In this document: positions 20,258-28,091 of the stretch, one piece after another
How positions within the stretch are numbered: the stretch's first letter is position 1
How the letters are laid out: each line of letters begins with the position of its first letter
Virus record (IMG/VR): IMGVR_UViG_3300032607_000317
Coordinates: 1-28,091 of that record
From: a virus
DNA: 28,091 bases
Direction: 5' to 3' (one strand)
Program-made: the position numbers and the translations under genes
Notes under the pieces: model-generated
Seen by the model: the letters and a program-made list of their open reading frames with translations, nothing else
Told to the model about the DNA's origin: nothing
Databases searched by the model: none

Positions 20258-23074
20258 CTAGGTTCCTCGTTGAACGCGGCGGAGAATGTCCATTGTGTAT
20301 TCCCTGATCGAAGGATACCGCCGCCCGTTGTAAGTTTGCACCCTGTTGTTGTCGTATTTGTTGGGGTCGCCGCTATACCAAGTAGACGCAGCTCTGCGAA
20401 TAGCAAGCGACTGTGAACGACCAGCTGCAATCTCATTGTCGTAATACTCCTGCAATTGACCCTTAACCACAGCGTCTTGAGCTGCTCTGTTGTATCTGTA
20501 TTGATTTGGGGTCAATCGTTGCCCATAAAATTTAGCCGTCCACGATGGTACGTTCTCTGGCATTACTTGCCCTATACCAATTGCACCAGAATCTGGGTTT
20601 AATATTTCATAGTTGTTACCGCTTTCTTTGCCTATAAGTGCCACCCTTAACTTTTGCCCTACTTGGTCTCCAATGGTGGGGTCGGGGCCTCCCATGCCTA
20701 AAGGCGCAGTATTAAGCGTTCTAGCCGCAGTAGGATTTTTCGTAGTCCATGCTTGTAAAGCATCTTGTATTAAACGCTGCACCGGGGTTGCCGTTGGAAC
20801 CATGGCAAAACCTGGGTAAGCGTTTGTAGCTGGCTCTGAAGTAGATACAAGGGGGCTTGTGTCTAAATCTAAAAGTCTTTGCTCTTGCCCAGGCGCTAGT
20901 TTTATATCGTGGTTTCTCATTTGATTAAAGAAAAACTCACTGGGCCTCATTGTGGAACTTTTAATAATTAATTTAGTAGAGTCATCTAATTCTTTGCCGT
21001 TTGATAAATCTTCTAACTGTTGTATCAATGTAGTTTTGTCGTATAATTTTTTATTCTTTATCTCTCTGTTTAATTGATTTACTTTACTTGGGGTGTTTTG
21101 CTTAATGCCGCCAAACATACCGTAACCAAAGCCTTGTTGGTTTAAAAGTTTTGTGTATTGCTCAGGGGTTTTAGCAGCTTGGGGAAGGCTGGCGTTAGGG
21201 CTTGATGCTCCTCCTGCTGGGTTATTCATCTGTCCAGCGGGAGGGAATGCAGCTGCGCCTGGGGGAGCTCCAGGGGCTTTATCATATTTGTCCATGGCTT
21301 TTCGATACAAGTTTTCAAGCTTGTCGCTTACATCGGTGCCTTTGCTATTCTTTATTATTTCGGTTCCTCGGCGCATTATATCGTTTCTTTCTTTAGCACC
21401 ATCTATATCTTCCTGTTTGCTTATTCCAGCATTACGATCTCCATAAAAACTTGTGTTTAAAGCTGCTTCCTGCCGTTGTCTAAACGTCCTAGCAAAGTCT
21501 TTAAGCACATCATTATTTAATTTATTCTCGCCAGCTTGCCGCTGTGTGTAGTTTTTATTAAGTTCATTGTAAGCTTCTTGCGATAAATTGCCGTTTCGAT
21601 ATTGTGTAAGTATGCGTTGTTTCCCAGCTGGAATGTCGTCAAGCATAGAAGCTTCGTATTCTCTTATAAAAGTTTCTTGTTGTATAGGAGCAATACGCGC
21701 TGCCCCAATCGCAGCACTTACAACGCTTAGTTGGCTATTAGCAATAGCAAGCAATTGAGGATCGCCCCCATAAACTTGAAGTAATCTTTTTCTTAGCTTT
21801 ATTTCAGCCGCTTGAAACTTTTGAGGGCTTGCTATTACATTTTCAGTAAATGTTTCGCTTATCATTGCCTTAGTTAAATCTTCTGTTGCTTTTTTGTTTT
21901 GACGTTCGTCTTCGTTTCTCTTTTCATTTAAACCTGCGTTCATTACTTTCCTTAATTCAAATGCTGCTACTGCTGCCGGTACGCCAAAAGAACCTATAAG
22001 CCTTGGCTGTTCCCCTGAAGCAACAAGCTGGCCAGTTTTAATAAGGCCCAACGCTAGAATTGCTTCGGTTCTAAATTTGTCTGGGTCTGCAGCGTTTAAC
22101 GATTGTATTGCAAGAATCTTGCCAATGTTATTTAAAGCATTAGCTTTGTATTTATCAAAGTTTGCCGGGGTCGTGGAATTGTATAGAGTTTGTTCAAGCT
22201 CTTCATAGGCTTGTCGTAAGCCTTGTACGCCAATTTGGCCTTTGGCAAGTGTGTTAAACAATCCTGAAACTTGTGAGAAATGGGTATCAATTACTTTTTC
22301 ATCAGCTGCATCGGCAAAGCGTTGCGTTTGCGCAGCGTTCTGCGCACCCATAGCTTGCGCTATAGACATTGCATTGCTACCCATTGCTTTTGCGTTAGCA
22401 CCTTTAGGCAGTATTAATTCAGTAAGTGTTTGCTTCCATTCATCTGTGTCGGCCCTTAATTCATTTATTGGGGTGCCAAATATACCTCTCTTTAAAGTGC
22501 TTACCTTAGAAGGCAAACTAGTAATGTTAGATTGAATTGCTAAATTGCCTAATGCTGTGTCTACATAGCTTTGAGTTTCTGGCCAAGCTGCTCTTAACTG
22601 GTTATAGACAGGCAACAGTGATGGGTCGCTTTGAACCTTAGCTCCAACGTCACCAATTGCTTCTTTAAACGACAAGTAGCCTTTGGTTTGCAATGACCCT
22701 GAAAGGGCTTGAGCTTCGGCTTGGTTTTCTTTCGTCTTTATTTCACGCCGCTGATCAAGGTATGTACCTAGATCCCCTAGGTTTTCGTTAAAACCAGACA
22801 GAGCCTTAGCTAAATTTGCTAAATCGTTACTAGGCTTTGGCGATTCAGGCCGGTCAAACATAAAAGGTTTGCCACCCAATTCAGCTTTACCAGCTTGGAT
22901 ATAGGTATTAACTGGTGTCGCTTGTGGGTTTAAAGCTGGTGTGCCGATGCTGTCTCCAGCAATAGGAGCGCCGCTTGACGTTTGGGCAAGGCCACCTAAC
23001 AGGCGTTGCGATGTTCCCCCTGTAAATTTATTGCCTTGTTCAAACGCAGCCCCGGAGCCAAGTTGTTTTGCCAT
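20258..23074 (-). CDS. gp15-like internal virion protein with C-terminal lytic transglycosylase domain, 938 residues
   Basis: Residues 1-750 are largely helical and Ala/Gln-rich, as in T7 gp15, with no membrane segment. The C-terminal 140 residues form an SLT-type transglycosylase: VALIGKESGNNYEI holds the probable catalytic Glu (about 815), followed by GAIGIGQVMPENV and NRAAQDAVVKGQLQEYY, then AIRRAASTWYSGDP. The enzyme would open peptidoglycan locally during DNA entry. In T7 this domain is at the N-terminus of gp16. Here it sits on the neighbouring protein, and the gp16-like protein carries other domains instead. It starts 2 bp after the gp14-like stop and ends 3 bp before the gp16-like ATG, so the three ejection proteins form one expression unit. 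Confidence 0.85.
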   Translation of the reverse strand: MAKQLGSGAAFEQGNKFTGGTSQRLLGGLAQTSSGAPIAGDSIGTPALNPQATPVNTYIQAGKAELGGKPFMFDRPESPKPSNDLANLAKALSGFNENLGDLGTYLDQRREIKTKENQAEAQALSGSLQTKGYLSFKEAIGDVGAKVQSDPSLLPVYNQLRAAWPETQSYVDTALGNLAIQSNITSLPSKVSTLKRGIFGTPINELRADTDEWKQTLTELILPKGANAKAMGSNAMSIAQAMGAQNAAQTQRFADAADEKVIDTHFSQVSGLFNTLAKGQIGVQGLRQAYEELEQTLYNSTTPANFDKYKANALNNIGKILAIQSLNAADPDKFRTEAILALGLIKTGQLVASGEQPRLIGSFGVPAAVAAFELRKVMNAGLNEKRNEDERQNKKATEDLTKAMISETFTENVIASPQKFQAAEIKLRKRLLQVYGGDPQLLAIANSQLSVVSAAIGAARIAPIQQETFIREYEASMLDDIPAGKQRILTQYRNGNLSQEAYNELNKNYTQRQAGENKLNNDVLKDFARTFRQRQEAALNTSFYGDRNAGISKQEDIDGAKERNDIMRRGTEIIKNSKGTDVSDKLENLYRKAMDKYDKAPGAPPGAAAFPPAGQMNNPAGGASSPNASLPQAAKTPEQYTKLLNQQGFGYGMFGGIKQNTPSKVNQLNREIKNKKLYDKTTLIQQLEDLSNGKELDDSTKLIIKSSTMRPSEFFFNQMRNHDIKLAPGQEQRLLDLDTSPLVSTSEPATNAYPGFAMVPTATPVQRLIQDALQAWTTKNPTAARTLNTAPLGMGGPDPTIGDQVGQKLRVALIGKESGNNYEILNPDSGAIGIGQVMPENVPSWTAKFYGQRLTPNQYRYNRAAQDAVVKGQLQEYYDNEIAAGRSQSLAIRRAASTWYSGDPNKYDNNRVQTYNGRRYPSIREYTMDILRRVQRGT

Positions 23075-23076
23075 GG

Positions 23077-23757
23077 CTATGGCCTCTTAGGCATGTTCAT
23101 GGATTTGTTAATGCCAATCCCTGCTTGTACGAGGGCCCCTCCTGCTTGTAGCAGGTAAGGGGTAGAGCTAGGTGCTTTCTGCATAATGGGAGCAATGGGG
23201 TCGTAGATCTGTTGCTTCACGTATTCTTGCTGAGAACCAATTCGATTAGCTCTTTCAGAACCAGAAGCGCGTTTCTGTTCTTGTGATTGCATAGAAGCAA
23301 ACGCTACGTTTCGATCTGTCACATAGTCGTATTGAGCTTGCTGCCTGTAGTAGTCATTAATTAACGCATCAATGCTGTTACCCACACGACCAGCAGCTTT
23401 AATTTCTCCCCTCGATTGTATCCCTTGTATTGCTGCTTTTTGTTTTTGTTGGGCCGCGACTTCTTGCTCTTGCATCAATCGCATATTAATAGCGCCTATT
23501 TCTTGGCCGTAAGCAATATCAGCTAACGCTCTAGTCTGAGCCCTTAAAGCTTCTTGCTGATTGAATTTGACATCCTCGTAGTACCTAGCATTTGCAGCTT
23601 GGCGTTGTTGATATTCGTAATTGCGTTGAGCTTCGTAATTGCGAAAGCCAACAGCTTCTGACTCAGCCTGGTATCCAGCTTGTGCGCTAGCTATGCCTAG
23701 CCCGCCTTGAACTACTGCTAGTACCCCAGTTGCAATGCCGCCGGTTGGATCACACAT
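23077..23757 (-). CDS. gp14-like internal virion protein, 226 residues
   Basis: The N-terminus (GGIATGVLAVVQGGLGIASA) is hydrophobic and Gly/Ala-rich, like the membrane-inserting end of T7 gp14. A long helical, Gln-rich middle follows (NYEYQQRQAANARYYEDV, RLMQEQEVAAQQKQKA). Near the C-terminus another Gly/Ala segment occurs (LLQAGGALVQAGIGI). In T7, gp14 forms the outer-membrane part of the ejection channel. This one would do the same with the gp15- and gp16-like partners. The ATG overlaps the gp13-like gene by 8 nt. Confidence 0.85.
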   Translation of the reverse strand: MCDPTGGIATGVLAVVQGGLGIASAQAGYQAESEAVGFRNYEAQRNYEYQQRQAANARYYEDVKFNQQEALRAQTRALADIAYGQEIGAINMRLMQEQEVAAQQKQKAAIQGIQSRGEIKAAGRVGNSIDALINDYYRQQAQYDYVTDRNVAFASMQSQEQKRASGSERANRIGSQQEYVKQQIYDPIAPIMQKAPSSTPYLLQAGGALVQAGIGINKSMNMPKRP

Positions 23758-24229
23758 GATGGGTCACCTTGCAGAACTCCAGGAATAAACGACCTTCTGT
23801 CCCATAGTTTGGCTGCTTTCGAGTAAAAGTGAACCCCATCCAGTGCAACCATTTTTTATGCACGGTGTTCCGAGCGTCCATGTAATTCCACAGCACGTCG
23901 TACTGCTGATCCAGGTCGGCCACCCAGGTTTTAATATTGCGCAAAAACCTGTGTCGGTTGGTGAAATCGTCAACCATGGCGTTAGTGCCCAACATCCATA
24001 CCTGCCCAACCCGTGGGTTTAGTTCATCAGGTACAACACCTCCAATAGCTATAGGCTTTTGGTTATGCGACAACATTGTTTTCATCGGGTTGCTAACGCC
24101 ATAACTGTAAATCAAACAGGTTCTTGGCCCTAAGCCAGAAGCAGCTTTTACTTCCATAACGTCTTCTTCTCTCATGTCTTCAGCAACAATTTCAATGTCG
24201 TTCCATTCAGTATCTCTAAGTAAATTCAT
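23750..24229 (-). CDS. T7 gp13-like protein, acetyltransferase (GNAT)-like fold, 159 residues
   Basis: The protein starts MNLLRDTEWNDIEIVAEDMR. It has PIAIGGVVPDELNPRVGQVW and YDVLWNYMDARNTVHKKWL, close in pattern to T7 gp13 (YDTLWNYV..NTSHIRFL). This order of strands resembles GNAT acetyltransferases, but no acetylation substrate is known. T7 gp13 is needed for virion assembly. I chose the ATG at 24229 because it overlaps the tail tube B stop as ATGA; the open frame extends to 24265 inside the upstream gene. Confidence 0.8.
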   Translation of the reverse strand: MNLLRDTEWNDIEIVAEDMREEDVMEVKAASGLGPRTCLIYSYGVSNPMKTMLSHNQKPIAIGGVVPDELNPRVGQVWMLGTNAMVDDFTNRHRFLRNIKTWVADLDQQYDVLWNYMDARNTVHKKWLHWMGFTFTRKQPNYGTEGRLFLEFCKVTHHV

Positions 24230-26658
24230 AGCCTTGCAGCCCTGCTGTGATACCAGCCTTCCCATTCAGCTGATTGGAAACGGCAAGGCAAAGGGCTGCT
24301 GCTTGTCAATTGAATAATGGTCTTTATGTTTTCGCCCATAACCGGAACCCTATAGCGATCGCTCTTGCTATTCATGACCCCGATATAGCTGGCATCACCT
24401 GGCGTTATGGCGTTGTAGGGGTAAGTTTGCGTGGCCCTGCCTTGCGGGGTAATCACAACGTTGAAGGCTGAGGTCGTATCAAACACCATTGTCCATGTTC
24501 TAAGCATTAACTTGGGCCCAGCAGCTACAGCCATGCCACCGCCTGCGGGCTGTTCCATAATGTATTGGGTACTGAATTGATAGCTCATGTCGTATAACTC
24601 GCCTACATAAAACTTTGTCCCTGCCAGGGTTAAGTTGCCGCTTACGACTATTTGCCCAACTCCACCAGTACCACCAGTTGCTGACACGCTAATGACGTTA
24701 GGTATTTGGCCATAAAGAAGAGGGTTAGCTGTGTAGTATCTGCCAACCAAGCGATAGGTAGCGCCAGCTTGCAATGGGTATGGCGGCTCAATGGTGGATT
24801 GCACAGCCAATCCAGAAGGGGTAGTAAGGGCTACGGTGCAGAGAGATTCATCAACCTTGCGATCTAGCAATAATTCAATTGCTGTAGTCGTATCGTCAGT
24901 TTGATTAGCCCTAAGACGTATCCTTTCTAAATACACACCGTCAGCATATTCAACCATTACATACAAATTACTGTCTAGAATATTAGCGCCTACAATTGAT
25001 TTGACAGTTCCAGAAAACTCCCAATACGACCAAGCTGATTGTAATTTAATGTCATCTTGATAAGTAAACTTATATATATAAAGTCTTCGCGGTTGATCTT
25101 TGCTAACAATTACTAGCATCTCTTCTGAGATAGTTGCGGTAAAAGAACATAGAGTACCTGGCAAATACTTAGGAATTGCCGATGTAATTTCTTCTGATAT
25201 AGGAGCAGGGCCGCTGCTATCGGGCAAGAAAAATTCTCGGATGCCAGTAAATGCACCTTTCGGTACAGCAAAATACAACGTCCGACCAATGGCTACTGGG
25301 TCAACAGTTGCAACCATTTCAAACGCGGTCATTGACGATATGTTTGCTGTCTTTGGCGTAAGCGCAGCAGCAACGTTACCTGTGTCCAACCGAAACTGGC
25401 CATGGCGGCTGAACAGCAGCAAACTGTTGGCAAAAGCTGAGCTAGCAATTAAGAAGTTGATCTCTGTACCGCCAACCGATATGTCAATAGGGTCGCTGTC
25501 AATTACGGTTTGGACTGTCTCTGGCCAGAACCTATCGAAACTGTCGGTTGCTGACAGAATTACGTTCTCATCAGCCAGAAACACCAGCCTATTCCTAAAT
25601 AAGTTTACGTTCTGAATAGTTGTGCCAACAAATGAAGGGTTAGGGGCAGTAGTTGTATCTCCCGCTACACGCTCAGACCAATCAAAATCTTCAAAGCTAA
25701 AGTTACCAGTTGCTGGATCACGTATTAATACATGCGGCATAGTTGCTTTATCAAGTTCGTACACAATTCCAGGCGCTACTGTCTCTCTCCAAACTCCTGC
25801 GCCAAAGCCACTGCCTGCTGCAGCTTCAAATTTAACGTAGTAATCATCTAAGCCAGTAGATTTGTTGCCTTGAATTTTTACAGTAAAGGCATGTTCAGCA
25901 ATAGTTGGCAGGTCTGACAAGGAATCGACCGTACCTTTAATTGCCTTTGTCATCTCACCATTTCTATTATCAGTAGAGCTGAGAGTGTAAGCGCCGCCGT
26001 TGTTTTTAACAATGCGAACAATGTAGTCATCAGCAGTCGCTACAAATGAAGCAAGAAAAGTAGCGTCAGCATTTAAAGTAGCAGCTAGGTTGGTAGCAAT
26101 AGTTACGTTAGACGGAACGGTAGGCGATGCAGCTGTAACTTCCGTTACGGTAATAGCATCAACTTTGATAGTGTAAGTAACAGCATAGTCAGCAGTTTTA
26201 ATAAACACCATACTCTTGGTGCCCCAGTTAGTAGAGGTGCTAGCTGTCATTGCTACTGTCTTTTCTCTATTAACAATAAAAGTATAGTCAGCAACAGAAG
26301 CTATTCTAAATACTTCTGATGGCTTGCCAGTAATGTTTAGATAGGCAGTTCCGTCAGGAGTAGAAACAGTTCTAGCTGTGCCATCTATATCAAAAGCTTT
26401 AATAGCATTGTCTTGAATTATTAGTAGGTTTCTAATAGTTCCGTCTCGATCAATAATTGCAGTAAAAGGACGCTCAGTTCCTGCGGTGCCGCTAAAGAGT
26501 TTGGCAATGTGGTAGGAAGGTGGCCGCTTCTTTAAGCCTTCAACCGGGCTTGGCATACAGTTGACAACTGATTCGGCCTGAGAAGCCAAGCGCAAAGCTG
26601 CAGGTTGCAGGCTTACGCCGTTGATCAAGTTAGGAATAGAGCCAGCAATGAGAGGCAT
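24226..26658 (-). CDS. Tail tubular protein B (gp12-like nozzle), 810 residues
   Basis: The start MPLIAGSIPNLINGVSLQPA, with VVNCMPSPVEGLKKRPP, is the signature N-terminus of T7 gp12-type nozzle proteins. Further on, PHVLIRDPATGNFSFEDFDW, NLFRNRLVFLADENVILSAT and DPIDISVGGTEINFLI are typical of the family. Length is close to T7 gp12 (794 residues). It forms the tail nozzle to which fibres bind. It begins 2 bp after the tail tube A stop. Confidence 0.95.
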   Translation of the reverse strand: MPLIAGSIPNLINGVSLQPAALRLASQAESVVNCMPSPVEGLKKRPPSYHIAKLFSGTAGTERPFTAIIDRDGTIRNLLIIQDNAIKAFDIDGTARTVSTPDGTAYLNITGKPSEVFRIASVADYTFIVNREKTVAMTASTSTNWGTKSMVFIKTADYAVTYTIKVDAITVTEVTAASPTVPSNVTIATNLAATLNADATFLASFVATADDYIVRIVKNNGGAYTLSSTDNRNGEMTKAIKGTVDSLSDLPTIAEHAFTVKIQGNKSTGLDDYYVKFEAAAGSGFGAGVWRETVAPGIVYELDKATMPHVLIRDPATGNFSFEDFDWSERVAGDTTTAPNPSFVGTTIQNVNLFRNRLVFLADENVILSATDSFDRFWPETVQTVIDSDPIDISVGGTEINFLIASSAFANSLLLFSRHGQFRLDTGNVAAALTPKTANISSMTAFEMVATVDPVAIGRTLYFAVPKGAFTGIREFFLPDSSGPAPISEEITSAIPKYLPGTLCSFTATISEEMLVIVSKDQPRRLYIYKFTYQDDIKLQSAWSYWEFSGTVKSIVGANILDSNLYVMVEYADGVYLERIRLRANQTDDTTTAIELLLDRKVDESLCTVALTTPSGLAVQSTIEPPYPLQAGATYRLVGRYYTANPLLYGQIPNVISVSATGGTGGVGQIVVSGNLTLAGTKFYVGELYDMSYQFSTQYIMEQPAGGGMAVAAGPKLMLRTWTMVFDTTSAFNVVITPQGRATQTYPYNAITPGDASYIGVMNSKSDRYRVPVMGENIKTIIQLTSSSPLPCRFQSAEWEGWYHSRAARL

Positions 26659-26660
26659 GA

Positions 26661-27272
26661 TTATTGACGGCGAAGGGCACGGCTAGGCATGTAGCCCATT
26701 ATGACAGCACTATGATTTGGATTACCGCGCAGCATGTTGTGATCTCCAACACTGGTTTCTATGTCCAAGAACATAGACCTAGCTTCTAGCTCAGCAGTCA
26801 AGTTAATTTTGCTCAGGTCGGCGCTACCAAGAATTGCTTCTTGCAGTTGACGGCCACCCTTGATGGTGAAGTAGGAGCGAGCGTGTTCAGGGAGATCATC
26901 CCAATCCAAGAAGTAAGTAACATCTGCGTAAAGGTCTTCTTCAAATTCGTAAGTATTATTGTAACGGTCGTATAACTTGGAACCGCGTTGCACAATATCA
27001 CTGAACGGGTAACGGTATCCATCTATTACTACTCGGCTAACGGTAGTAGCCAGGCTGATGTGGTTAGTATTTGCAGTTCTTAGCAAAAGTTTCTCGCGGT
27101 CAGTATTAAACGACCAGCCTTCAGCTTGCAACTTTCGACTAACATCGGTCAATGTATCTTGTGCTTGAGAAGCTAAGCCAAACAGGCCGTTAAGACTGGC
27201 AACTGGTGCTTCCCCTAGCATTTGCAATACCCTGTTAGTTGCCTCCAGGAAACTGGTCTTTGCAATAGTCAT
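26661..27272 (-). CDS. Tail tubular protein A (gp11-like gatekeeper), 203 residues
   Basis: The protein begins MTIAKTSFLEATNRVLQMLG and has the family pattern EAPVASLNG, AQDTLTDVSRKLQAEGWSFN and DREKLLL. Length agrees with T7 gp11 (196 residues). It joins the portal to the nozzle and carries the fibres. The ATG follows directly on the U-run of the terminator after the capsid gene. No Shine-Dalgarno is present, so translation of this gene may be weak or may depend on readthrough RNA structure. Confidence 0.95.
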   Translation of the reverse strand: MTIAKTSFLEATNRVLQMLGEAPVASLNGLFGLASQAQDTLTDVSRKLQAEGWSFNTDREKLLLRTANTNHISLATTVSRVVIDGYRYPFSDIVQRGSKLYDRYNNTYEFEEDLYADVTYFLDWDDLPEHARSYFTIKGGRQLQEAILGSADLSKINLTAELEARSMFLDIETSVGDHNMLRGNPNHSAVIMGYMPSRALRRQ

Positions 27273-27296
27273 AAAAAAAGGGGGCGTATTGCCCCC
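27273..27296 (-). terminator. Rho-independent terminator between capsid and tail tube A
   Basis: On the minus strand GGGGGC-AATAC-GCCCCC (27296-27280) is followed by seven T (27279-27273), then at once by the tail tube A ATG. A partial terminator after the capsid gene matches the place of T7 T-phi after gene 10, giving high capsid and lower tail output. Confidence 0.9.
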
Positions 27297-27323
27297 ATTG
27301 TGCCTGATTAGTAAAGGACTCGC

Positions 27324-28091
27324 TTACACGGTATCGAAGTAAATCTCAACAGCACAGTCAGGACGCAAGATGCCTGTACCAATAGCCATTGAAGCGATCA
27401 TGAACGTACCTTGCCATAGGGCGTGTACGTCACCACCAGTGGTTTCCATTTTGAGATCCATCAGCTTGACAGTACCAGCTGCCATAGGATTCCAAACCAA
27501 AGCAACGTTGGCTGTGTAGTCAGCATCGTATGCGTTGTTCTCCCCACTTACCGCAGAGCGGTTAGTGGTAGGTAAGTGGGTGGATTTGACGATGCTGATA
27601 CCAGCCACCTTTAAAACAGTACCGTCTGCATAAGCACCGGCACCGCCCCAATCGCGGTTGATAACGTTGGTCTCTTGCACCAACTTGTAATACTCACGAG
27701 GAGCTAATGCGCAATAGCGATCACCCTCGGGCAAGCTGTTCTCATCCATGGCCTGAGCAGCTGCAAACAATGCAGCAGCTAACTGGGCACCTGTCACTGC
27801 AGCTTTAGTAGCAGCAATGATCTTGACGCGAGTACCACCAGGGAGGTCGGTGTTGAAGTTAGTGGCAGTACGTGCAGCTTTAGCAATAACGGCAGCTACG
27901 TTCTGGTCGTAGGTATATGCCAAGGCATTACCCATTTCAACACTGAACTGAGAACGCACGTCGTAGTGGTTCTTAGCTTCGTCAATGTCAGGCAGGAACA
28001 CATGGCTGATTAGCTTGTCGTCAATGTTGACGGTAGCTTCAGCAACTTTTTGTGCAGTACCAATAATCTGGTTGCCAGGTGTGTGGTAGGC
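27324..28091 (-). CDS. Major capsid protein (T7 gp10-like), C-terminal 255 residues, cut by the right edge
   Basis: The frame is open to the window end and reads AYHTPGNQIIGTA, then TVNIDDKLISHVFLPDIDEA and NHYDVRSQFSVEMGNALA. This matches T7 gp10 (HTPG, DNLLIADVFIYDIEDAMNHYDVR). The HK97-type capsid body follows (LPEGDRYCALAPREYYKLV, IVKSTHLPTTN), ending YFDTV. The GTG at 28001 is an internal Val, not a start; the true start lies outside. The gene is followed by the terminator at 27273-27296. Confidence 0.95.
   Translation of the reverse strand, partial: AYHTPGNQIIGTAQKVAEATVNIDDKLISHVFLPDIDEAKNHYDVRSQFSVEMGNALAYTYDQNVAAVIAKAARTATNFNTDLPGGTRVKIIAATKAAVTGAQLAAALFAAAQAMDENSLPEGDRYCALAPREYYKLVQETNVINRDWGGAGAYADGTVLKVAGISIVKSTHLPTTNRSAVSGENNAYDADYTANVALVWNPMAAGTVKLMDLKMETTGGDVHALWQGTFMIASMAIGTGILRPDCAVEIYFDTV

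Noticed and set aside
19833-20261. 142-residue plus-strand ORF opposite the gp16-like N-terminus, and the other plus-strand ORFs of 12.6-25.9 kb
   Set aside because: All lie antisense to recognisable virion genes and show no motif, coupling or ribosome binding site.

Overview
The window looks like part of the genome of a T7-like podovirus, most likely a cyanophage of a Synechococcus/Cyanobium-type host, or a prophage or phage-plasmid form of one. The case rests on an unbroken leftward series of T7-style virion genes: major capsid protein (cut by the right edge), tail tube A (gp11), tail tube B (gp12), gp13-like, gp14-like, gp15-like and gp16-like internal proteins, and a gp17-type fibre. A rightward module holds both terminase subunits. 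The cyanobacterial host is an inference from the style of the fibre, the internal proteins and the small lysis-region proteins. No photosynthesis gene or integrase is visible.

Layout. (1) 1-2045, minus strand: a tight, GC-richer operon of small unknown genes ending in an ArdC-like anti-restriction protein and the first codons of another gene. Most of its starts are preceded by a (CAC)n-type leader. (2) 2046-2976: a divergent intergenic region of about 930 bp with no convincing gene. It holds a candidate leftward promoter with an inner palindrome, tandem repeats, a 55-bp dyad, a strong G-quadruplex motif and a hairpin. (3) 2977-6181, plus strand: TerS, two small virion-decoration-like proteins, TerL and one or two unknown small genes. 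(4) 6015-7933, minus strand: a lysis-region-like cluster with an HNH nuclease, a C39-like peptidase, membrane proteins, a tiny Lys/Gly peptide and a probable programmed -1 frameshift. (5) 7959-28091, minus strand: fibre, giant ejection protein, internal proteins, tail tubes, terminator and capsid.

How the parts work together. TerS and TerL would package DNA into shells of the capsid protein. The tail tube proteins and fibre build the short tail. The gp14/15/16-like proteins would be ejected into the cell; gp15 carries the peptidoglycan-cutting transglycosylase. The 2608-residue gp16-like protein carries ParB-like, ADP-ribosyltransferase-like and zincin-like segments, as in 'polyvalent' proteins that are delivered with invading DNA to disarm the host. 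ArdC would add anti-restriction activity.

Most notable: the polyvalent gp16-like protein; the A AAA AAG slippery site joining a membrane peptide to a start-codon-less 72-codon ORF; the terminase module on the opposite strand from the virion genes; and the repeated leader of the left operon. All calls are from reading the sequence; no database search was run.
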